From positions 124,001-188,000 of the forward strand of contig SIJG01000049.1 of the NCBI GenBank assembly GCA_023374025.1: a stretch of 64,000 bases of DNA, written 5' to 3'. Positions 10,788-19,400 of the stretch are shown piece after piece. Numbering within the stretch: position 1 is the stretch's first letter; the number at the start of each line of letters is the position of its first letter. This DNA is from Heterodera schachtii. Lineage: Eukaryota > Nematoda > Chromadorea > Rhabditida > Heteroderidae. The notes under the pieces were generated by a model. It was not told where the DNA came from and searched no databases. It saw only the letters and a list, made by a program, of their open reading frames with translations. The position numbers were made by a program, and so were the translations under genes.

Positions 10788-11722
10788 CAAATGAATAAAT
10801 GCTTTAAATTAAACAAATAAATGGCGACTGTTTGTCGCAAAAATAGGCCAATTTGTTGAGCCATAACAGCCCAAATCGGTCGGTCTTTAGCAGTTTTGCC
10901 GATTGAAAATATTGACAAATTCAAATTGGTGCCTCTGTCACTGTCAAAAGCTTGCTTATTGGAACGAAGGAATGCGGGTGACAGAATGGTCGATGTAGCT
11001 AAAAAGGAAAAGCATATGTATAAGAAAATTAATGAATTTTAAGAAATTTTTATTGTTCAAATTCTGTTCATACACACACCATTTCAATTTTGGCCTTTCA
11101 ATTCCAAAAAGATTTGCATATCGGCAAAGTGGTTGTTTTCCTTTTTTTAAAATCTTTTGTGCCACAAAAAAGCGGTGTGAATAGATAGTAAAAAAGGTCG
11201 CCGCCGGGAAAAATTTGGACCTTCGTAATCATCAAAAGTTGGCCCTGGCTCACCCCCCTGCGCCAGTCGTCCGTCGTATGCACTTACAATTAGCCCTGGC
11301 GCACCCCTTGAGCATGTGTGCTTCTGTTTGCTTGTTTTTCTGCCGCATTTTTCCGCCCGCAAATTTCTATCCAAGTATATATTTCGGCGGGTCTTTAATT
11401 GTTTATAAAATGATTTAGCCAATTTGAATTACTTAATAAATCTGAAGGTATTCAAATCGAATTTTGCTGAGCAATGGACGCTCTGGCAATGGAAAGTCCA
11501 CAAAATTCTCGTTTTCGATATGCACATAAAGCCTTGGTGTTGGTCCAATGTCCTTATGAATTTTGATCATTCTCCAAATTGTCAATTCCGTTTTGCCGTC
11601 GAAATGTTGCCCGAGTTGAGCATGGTCAAAAAAGAGCAGAATGTGCAGCCAAACTCGTTGCAGACCCAACTGAAACGTAAAAAAACGCAAGGTAGGGGTC
11701 ATGGCTCAATTTTCAAACAAAA
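10788..11722. other. Gene-free stretch before the retroelement
   Basis: No gene supported. A short imperfect repeat (TTGGCCCTGGCTCACCCC and TTAGCCCTGGCGCACCCC) lies at about 11229-11310. Confidence 0.45.
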
Positions 11723-11911
11723 TGTCGCGACTACGCGAATTCGGAAAATTAATTTAAAAAATAAAAAACATTAAAAAACAAAAACAAAATATTTAAATTA
11801 ATTTTAAATTAGACAGATAAACATTAATTAATTAAATGTGAATGAAATGAAGAAATGAGTGAAGGAAAAAACATTAGTCATATTAGTCATAATTTTTCCG
11901 TCCGAAAAATT
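11723..11911 (+). repeat. Left long terminal repeat, 189 bp
   Basis: Starts TGTCGCGACTACGCG and ends CCGTCCGAAAAATT. Identical to 21741-21929. It contains an AATAAA but no clear TATA box. Confidence 0.85.
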
Positions 11912-12069
11912 TCAATACCCATTCCATTCAGTGAAAAGGACCACTCGTTCGGCATCTCGCGCACCACCGAACACAAACGAAGTTGAAGAAGAAAAAGAAA
12001 AGAAGGAAAAGACACCACCGAAGAAAAGTGATCAAAGATTTTCTGATCGTACCGATATCCATTTTTTAA

Positions 12070-12795
12070 GTGCTTCGCACTGATTCGCCTTCGGAAGCAA
12101 CCGAAGTCCAATTCCTTGGGTCCACCCCAACCACCGAAAAGTCCGAGCCCATCATCAAACTCTCCCCTGAGACCCGAAAATTACTGGAACAATTGAAAAA
12201 ATCTGAGTCCCTGGTACAAACAAAGCAATTGAAAAAAGCGATAAACTGTGTGGAGCAAACCGTAAAAACCAACCAAAACGCGGACCTCCTCCAAACGACA
12301 AACGCACTCAAAAAGTTCAACGCAATCCGGGAAACAACCCCGGACCAACCGAATTTCCACAGCAATTTCGCCCCCGAAATTGACAACGGTTTTTTGGAGA
12401 AACTGACGACGCTCGAGGACGAGCGGTCCGAAATTTGGTCGAACGCGGTCAAAGAGTGCAAGAAGCAAGAAGAAAGAAGGGTTCGATCGGTCGAACTCCA
12501 AACCAATAATATCTTAGAATCGGTCGCAAAAGCGATTCGTGCAGAGGATTTTAACAGGAAAATCCTTGAGGAGTTGCTCAAGACAGTCCAATCGACAACC
12601 TACGCGACTCGAGCCGCACGCGACAAGACCATCATCTGCGCACAGAAACTGCAGAACAACCTTCTGCATCAAAGACGCTTCCTAACGGCGCAAGAGCGGA
12701 CGGCAACATTCATCCGCAAGACATTTGGTTTGCCGACAGGCACAAAAGAAGTGGGCAATTCGGGAGCAACCACTTCCGCAGACGGACAACAGTGA
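12070..12795 (+). CDS. Retroelement leader ORF without ATG, coiled-coil
   Basis: An open frame of 242 codons between the left LTR and gag. It contains no ATG and a stop lies directly before it, so if translated it needs splicing, frameshifting or a non-ATG start. The product would be Lys/Glu/Gln-rich and helical, with likely coiled coils (around KLSPETRKLLEQLKKSE and KECKKQEERRVRSVEL). Base composition is clearly more GC-rich than the flanks. A short basic reading in another frame just upstream (11930-12083) may have been continuous with it. It could be an extended gag N-terminus, an accessory protein or captured host sequence. No domain was recognised. Confidence 0.4.
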   Translation: MLRTDSPSEATEVQFLGSTPTTEKSEPIIKLSPETRKLLEQLKKSESLVQTKQLKKAINCVEQTVKTNQNADLLQTTNALKKFNAIRETTPDQPNFHSNFAPEIDNGFLEKLTTLEDERSEIWSNAVKECKKQEERRVRSVELQTNNILESVAKAIRAEDFNRKILEELLKTVQSTTYATRAARDKTIICAQKLQNNLLHQRRFLTAQERTATFIRKTFGLPTGTKEVGNSGATTSADGQQ

Positions 12796-12876
12796 TAATT
12801 GATTTGTGATCTGTGATCCAATTGTTGACAAACTGTGATTTATTTTTGTGATAAAATATTTAAAAATAACCTTTGA

Positions 12877-13533
12877 CTCAATTTTTCCATCAAACTGTGT
12901 CCGAAAAATTGCCACGAAAATCCCGAGCGGATTGACCATTTTTTCGAAGGTCAAGTTGACCAACCCGAACTCGAACAAAATTTAGAATTTGCCGAACCAA
13001 TAATCGTCGAAGAGTTTGCACAAAACTTACCATTATTTGAAATCCAACCTTTTTTAAACATTGACTTAAACACTGACGAACAATTTCGAGAAGATTCTCC
13101 GGAAATCCCTCCCATTCAATTCAATCCCAACTTTTACCAAAACTTCTTCGTAGCAAACCCCGCCGATTATTTCACCCTGAACCAAGACAGTAAAATTACG
13201 GTAAAGCAATTTACACACGACAGTTCTAAACACAAATTTCAAATCACTATTGCATTTTGCGTACAAGTCAATCGTTCCACTCCACTCCAACTGATCACAA
13301 TTTTCTCTCAAGCAATCACTGAAGAAGTTACGAACACTATCTTATCCGAACTGATTCATTCCCAAGACCAAACAATTCAGCACGCTCTTTCTGAATTAAC
13401 CAAAACATTTAGACTAATCAAATTTTTAACCCGAGCGGGAAAATTCTTGCACAAAAAACTGAAATCTAATTGGAAACAGTACATTAATCATCCTCCCATC
13501 CTTGTATTGACACAACACAGATACATTTTCTAA
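12877..13533 (+). CDS. Second ATG-less open frame upstream of gag
   Basis: An open frame of 218 codons runs from just after a TGA (12874-12876) to TAA at 13531-13533, with no ATG anywhere. It is in the same frame as 12070-12795, separated by about 80 bases with several stops. It ends 7 bases before the gag ATG. The product would be acidic at first (QPELEQNLEFAE) and basic at the end (KFLHKKLKSNWKQY). A 218-codon run with no stop is unlikely by chance in such AT-rich DNA, so it was probably coding. The function is not recognised. Confidence 0.45.
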   Translation, partial: LNFSIKLCPKNCHENPERIDHFFEGQVDQPELEQNLEFAEPIIVEEFAQNLPLFEIQPFLNIDLNTDEQFREDSPEIPPIQFNPNFYQNFFVANPADYFTLNQDSKITVKQFTHDSSKHKFQITIAFCVQVNRSTPLQLITIFSQAITEEVTNTILSELIHSQDQTIQHALSELTKTFRLIKFLTRAGKFLHKKLKSNWKQYINHPPILVLTQHRYIF

Positions 13534-13540
13534 AGTAAAA

Positions 13541-15124
13541 ATGTCTGGAGTAATTAGGAGTAAAATCCCCCTCCTAAACAGAGTTATAAAAAAGGAAATA
13601 GAGTCGACCAAAACCAAATTGGAGGAGGGCAAATTCGATTATGATCAAAATAACACAGACGAATGTTCACGGGTGTTCAATAAGACAAAAGAAATTATAC
13701 AAAAAATTGAGCCGAATTTTGAGAAATTAAGAACTTTACATAAAAAATGGCAAAATTTGATGAGAAAAATGGACAAAGAACAGTGGAACACCGAATGGAA
13801 AATCCAGAAAATTTTTCGCGAAAAACACGATTATTTAAAGACAATTAAGGAAACAGATGAAATCCTCGACACTCTGAAAGACATAAATTTGGAGGTGAAA
13901 AGAAGAGTCAAAGCAATCAAAGCCAAATCCCCTTCAGACACTGATCAGGAAGATGAATCAAATGATGAAGAACAAGAAATCGAAGACGAAGAAGTGGAAG
14001 AAGAAGACGAAGACGAACAAGAATACGACAGCAATCAGGAAGACGAATCACCGGAACTGACCTCAAATGATCAAACAAACCGTAAACAAACACCATTTGT
14101 CAATTACCGATCGAGAATAAAACTTCCACCCCAAACTCTGACACACTTCTCAGGAAAATTTTCCCAATGGCCCAGCTTTTGGGACGACTTCAAATCCTCT
14201 GTCCACAATGACCCAAATTTAGAGAACATACAAAAGCTGAAATATTTACGAGGACTCTTACATGACGAACCATACCGAATTGTGTCTCCGTACCCCCTCA
14301 CAAACAAAAATTATCCCATAATCATCAAATTACTCAAATCCCGATACGGTAATCCCCAATTGATCAGAGAAAATCTGCACAGCGAATTAAGAAATTTAAG
14401 AAAACCCAATGAATCCACAAGCGAACTGAGACGATTTATCCTATTCATTGACCGAATTATCCTACAATTACAATCCCAAGGCGAAGAAATAAACCACCCC
14501 CAAATCAAGCAATCGATCGAAACCAAACTCCCATTCAATCTCCGACTAAAATTGAGAGAAAAATCCAAACTTTACTCAACAAAAGAATTAATGAACTTTC
14601 TCAATTCCCACACCCAAGCTCGCGAAGACATAGAACGAATGGAAGATTCAAACAGACAAATAAGAAATTTCCCCCCTCACCGGCCACCTCAAAACAGACC
14701 ACAAAGGCAATCCTACCCAAACTATTCTCAACCCCAGCAAAAAGCAAACCACCGAAACCATCAAAACATGCCTTTCCCTCCCTATCCCATCACTTCTGCA
14801 TTAACAACCAAATCAAAACCTGTCCGTTTGGCAGAATTTAAAGCAAATCCGTCTCAACCCAAACCACAAACAAAATTAATATTTTGTCGATTCTGTGAAA
14901 GAGACAATCACATGAGCAAAGAATGCAAAATTTATGCAACCACTGAAAAACGAAGTGATCGGGCTCGCGAATTAAAACTTTGCCTAAACTGTCTGAAAAA
15001 AGGACATCATTTGAGGGAATGCAAATCACCATTTTCATGTTTCAATTGCAAAAGCAAACACAATACCCTCCTATGCACCCGAAAGCAAAACCAATATAAT
15101 CAAAGAGAAAATTTACAAAAGTAA
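13541..15124 (+). CDS. gag: Gag polyprotein of BEL/Pao element
   Basis: A 527-residue protein from an ATG at 13541. Residues 1-130 are helical and charged. A very acidic stretch (Glu/Asp-rich) lies at about 130-180. Next comes the conserved DUF1759 capsid-like region of BEL/Pao gags (about 195-360), with FSGKFSQWPSFWDDFKSSV and YLRGLL. A Pro/Gln/Asn-rich linker leads to three zinc knuckles at about 448-510: CX2CX4HX4C twice and CX2CX3HX4C once. These would bind genomic RNA during particle assembly. Four codons before the stop is the heptamer A AAT TTA in frame (15109-15115), a classical -1 frameshift site that would lead into the protease frame. Confidence 0.9.
   Translation: MSGVIRSKIPLLNRVIKKEIESTKTKLEEGKFDYDQNNTDECSRVFNKTKEIIQKIEPNFEKLRTLHKKWQNLMRKMDKEQWNTEWKIQKIFREKHDYLKTIKETDEILDTLKDINLEVKRRVKAIKAKSPSDTDQEDESNDEEQEIEDEEVEEEDEDEQEYDSNQEDESPELTSNDQTNRKQTPFVNYRSRIKLPPQTLTHFSGKFSQWPSFWDDFKSSVHNDPNLENIQKLKYLRGLLHDEPYRIVSPYPLTNKNYPIIIKLLKSRYGNPQLIRENLHSELRNLRKPNESTSELRRFILFIDRIILQLQSQGEEINHPQIKQSIETKLPFNLRLKLREKSKLYSTKELMNFLNSHTQAREDIERMEDSNRQIRNFPPHRPPQNRPQRQSYPNYSQPQQKANHRNHQNMPFPPYPITSALTTKSKPVRLAEFKANPSQPKPQTKLIFCRFCERDNHMSKECKIYATTEKRSDRARELKLCLNCLKKGHHLRECKSPFSCFNCKSKHNTLLCTRKQNQYNQRENLQK
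15109..15115 (+). promoter_or_regulatory. Putative -1 ribosomal frameshift heptamer
   Basis: A AAT TTA fits the X XXY YYZ rule in the gag frame, shortly before the gag stop. The -1 frame is open from here into the protease region (15169-15447). The same heptamer is used by some retroviruses. A downstream stimulatory structure was not evaluated. Confidence 0.6.
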
Positions 15125-15447
15125 ACGTCACGCAAAACCCCGAGGAATTCGAAGAAACCCAAACATTTATGTCAACGGATTCCGATCAAAATCAGAAAAT
15201 TATACAAAATGATGAAGAAGAATTACTTATGACCACGGAAGCACCAGTATTAAATCCCGACCAAAACAGAACACAAAACGAAGTAATTTTCTTCGACAAT
15301 GGGTCGCAAAAAAGCTATATAACAGACGAATGTGCTGATTCCCTTCAATTACCCACAATCGAAGAAAAATTATTGGCAATATCCACCTTCAAGGAAAAAT
15401 ATTATCCGGAAAAGGTACTATTGAAGACACAAATATTAATCTTGTGA
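15121..15447 (+). pseudogene. Aspartic protease region of pol, truncated
   Basis: This frame is the -1 frame relative to gag. It contains the retropepsin-like active-site region FFDNGSQKSYI at about codons 57-67. The catalytic Asp-Ser/Thr-Gly reads Asp-Asn-Gly here, an unusual change. Only about 40 residues follow before a stop, while BEL/Pao proteases normally continue for roughly another hundred residues before reverse transcriptase. An internal deletion across the protease/RT border therefore seems likely. Confidence 0.7.
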
Positions 15448-16427
15448 AAGAGAAACGAAAAAAGGATGAGACAAATGAAATCCTTCAAAAATTCTGGGAA
15501 TTAGAAAATATTGGAATTACCGACTCTCCGCATTTGACGGACGAAGACGCAGCTCTCATACACTTTGACAAAAATGTCATTTTTGAAGAAAATCGATACC
15601 ATATCCGATGGCCATATAAACGAGAAACACCGAATTTACCCACAAATTTTGGATTATGTTTGGGAAGATTAAGAAATGTCGTCAAACAATTGATCAAAAA
15701 TAAACAGTTGGAAAGTTATAATAAAATACTGCAAGAGCAAATGGACACTAACGTTAATGAAATTGCTGACTTTAAATCCAGAAATTTAATTCACTATCTC
15801 CCACATCACCCCGTTATAAAAGAGAGTTCAAACACCACAAAAATTCGACCAGTTTTTGACGCTTCGGCAAAATTAAGAGGTAGTAATTCACTCAATGACG
15901 AAATTCACCAAGGACCAAAATTATTACCTGATTTATGTGGAATGATTCTCCGATTCAGACTCAAAAATTTCGTCTTAATAGGCGACTTGGAAAAAGCATT
16001 TCTAAGAGTTGGATTAAATGAAACAGACAGAGACACAACACGCTTTTTATGGGTAAATCAGTCATATTTGGACGAAATAAACCAAAAATATCGAGAAATC
16101 GAAATGAGAGACATAGAATTAAGACGTTTCACCCGAATACCCTTCGGAGTCAATGCTTCTCCGTTTTTATTAACTGCTGTTGTAAATCTTCATTTATCAA
16201 AAACAGATGAAATGTTTGAAAAGTTTAAAACACAACAAATAGACAAGGAGTTATGTCTTAATGGAAAAGAAAAACAATTCAAAGAGCTATGCACAGAACT
16301 GAAAGAAAACGCATATGTCGACAATTTTGTAATGATGTGTGATGACGAAAATGAAATAAAATTCAAACATTACTGGAGCAAAGAAATATTCAAATTAGCA
16401 TCCATGAATTTGAGAATTCGTGTCTAA
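15444..16427 (+). pseudogene. Reverse transcriptase region of pol, N-terminal part
   Basis: In a third frame, the protein begins near FWELENIGI, the usual BEL/Pao lead-in, and covers reverse transcriptase motifs: FDASAKLRGSNSLND, GDLEKAFLRV (first catalytic Asp), PFGVNASPF, and YVDNF where most reverse transcriptases have Tyr-x-Asp-Asp. The frame stops at 16427. The expected continuation is in the frame starting at 16420, so there is a frame break in the thumb region. The codon at 15444 is GTG and is not a real start. Confidence 0.8.
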
Positions 16428-19400
16428 TCACGAACAAAGCAACAAAGAAATTCAGAAATTGGAAGGCTCTGAAATACCAAAAGTGACAAAAATGTTAGGG
16501 ATAAAATGGAACGTTGATACCGATGAACTCGAACTCCAAATAAAAATACCGTTAATGAGTAGAGACACGACCAAAAGGCAAATTTTGACCATGATCGCAA
16601 AAAATTTCGACCCAATGGGTTGGATATCCCCAGTAATACTCAAATACAAACTATTTTTCCAAAAATTATGGAGATCAAACAAAGACTGGGACGACAAATT
16701 AAATGATGAAGAAATAAGAGAATGGAACAATATTTCAAATACAGACGAAATTTCCATACCACGCTCACCATTTACAAGTCAAAATTTAAAATGTGCTTCA
16801 TTACACCTTTTCTCTGACGCTTCTGAATTAGCTTACGCCACCGCCGCATATTTACACGCAAATAATAAAAGTGACTTATTGTTCGCAAAAACGAGGCTTA
16901 CCCCACTCAAAGGTCTAACAATCCCAAAGCTTGAACTCTTGGGACTATTAATAGCCGCAAGAGCCGTCAAATTCATCATAAAAGAATCAAAATTGAAATT
17001 TGAAACGATCTGTATCTGGTGCGATTCAAAATGTGTACTCAGCTGGTTAAAATGCAAAAAGAATTTACCAATATTTGTAAAAAACAGAGTGGAAGAAATA
17101 AAACGAATTGTATCAGAATTCCATATCACTTTCTATTACGTAAAATCAGCAGACAACCCAGCTGATTTGGCATCAAGAGGTACAACAATGAATGAAATGA
17201 AATACAACGAATTATGGTGGAATGGACCAAAATGGCTTAAATTAGGAAAAGAAAATTGGCCAGCCCACAGTTTCTATACTCCTGACCAAAATGATTCACT
17301 TTATGATGATAACATTATGGAAATCGAAAACACTCAGACAAATTTAGTCAAAATAGACTATCAAGGATTTATTGAATGGAAAAAATACAATTCATGGGAT
17401 AAAGTGACAAGAATTTGTCAAATCTTATTAAAATTTGTATTTTTTACATTAAAAGACTCTCCCGAATTCAAAACCAAATTCAAAACACGAAATTTTCAAA
17501 ACGAATTGAGCTTAAAACTTATGGCACAAAAAATGCTTATACGCATAATTCAGAAAGAAATGGAACCAAATAATGAAGAAGAGAGACAATTGGGAATTTA
17601 TAGAGACAATGACAATATTTTGAAATGCGGAGGAAGATTGAAAAATGCACAGATAAAAGCAACAAATCCAATATTCTTACCAAGAACACATTTTGGTACT
17701 CATTTAATTATTATGGACCATCACCAAAGAAATTTACATGCTGGAACAATGACAACTTTAGCAGAAATTCGTAAAACTTATTGGATTCCCAAAGGAAGAA
17801 GAATTGTTGACCAAATCAGAAAACAATGTTTCTATTGCAAAAGATATAACGCAAAACCATATCAGCAACCAAAAATGCCGCAATTGCCAAAATCAAGAGT
17901 TCAAATAACTGAGCCTTTTCAAAATGTTGGTCTTGATTACATGGGTCCACTTCATATTAAAAGTTTCACTGAAAAATGTTGGATAATCCTTTTCACATGT
18001 TTCACCACGCGTGGAATACACCTCGAATTAGTGACATCATTATCAGTACAACACTTTCTCAATGCATTTCGCAGATTTATTTCAAGAAAAGGGACACCCA
18101 AAAATATTTGGAGTGACAATGCATCACAACTGAAACTTGCCTCAAAAGTATTACCTGAAGTCCTAAAATTAAAGGAAATACTTAAAGACGACTCAATTAA
18201 AAACTATTTCGAAAAAGAAAACATAAAATGGATTTTTTCAATCGAATTAGCCCCTTGGCAAAACGGAGCAATTGAACGTTTAAATCAAAATGTAAAATCA
18301 GCAATGAAAAAAGCAATTGGAAGGAAATTGATAGAATTTGACTCCTTTCTAACACTTATTTGTGAAATTGAAGCCTTAGTAAATTCACGACCAATTACAT
18401 TCATTTATGACGAAATTAATTCATACAAAATTCTTAGACCAATCGATTTTATACTCCCGCACAAAAATCTATGCATTCCCCCAATTTTGGAAGAAGACGA
18501 AACTATTGACCCAACATACTTACCAAAACCGACTTATTATGACCAAACAATAGAATTATGGAAAAAGACAACAAAAATTTTGGATGACTATTGGAAAATT
18601 TGGACTGATGAATATTTGCCGAGTCTGAGAGAAAGATACAAAATTGAAAATAAAAATCCAAAGAATTGCGTAAAATCTTTTCCAGAAATAAATGAAGTTG
18701 TCATAATCCATGATGAGACACCAAGAGCAATGTGGAAAACAGGAATCATTAAAAATGTCATAACAGGAAAAGACGGAATCATAAGAGGTGCTAATGTCGA
18801 GTTACCAAACAAAAATGTCATTAACCGTCCATTAAAATTGCTATATCCGTTAGAAATTAACAAAAATGACTGTGAGGAGAATGAGACTCTCACAAATTTA
18901 ATCACTGATCACAAACAAATTGGTACAGTTCTAAAGAGAAAACAAGAAAGTGTCTTATCATCACCAAAACTAAGCAAAATATTTTTGAGTACACTCACGT
19001 CTCTTTTATTATTTATGCAAATCTTACCGTGCTTATCTTACCTATATGAATGTCCAAGAAATAATGAAAAATGGAGAACTAAATATACGACATTCTGTGT
19101 TGAAAATGGATTTACCATCAGACAAAATAAAATTACAATGGAATTTTGCTACAGTAAAATATTTTGTCACAATCAACACATCATAAAAAATCATCCACCC
19201 TATTGTGGACCAAAATGCAAATGTCCTAATTGGGCTAATTCTTGTAGTTTTGCCTCATATCACCGAATAAAAAGAGAAATAATCGATCAGGAGAACATTC
19301 AAAAAATTATTTCAGTTTTTAAACCAAATATTTGTTCATTCAATAAAACGGAAAAATGCTCCCTAATGGACAAAAATATATTCAGTTCAATAATGCTTTA

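Noticed and set aside
11723..11911. Target duplication and tRNA primer-binding site of the BEL element
   Set aside because: Neither the outer flanks nor the bases after 11911 gave a convincing match, so none is annotated.
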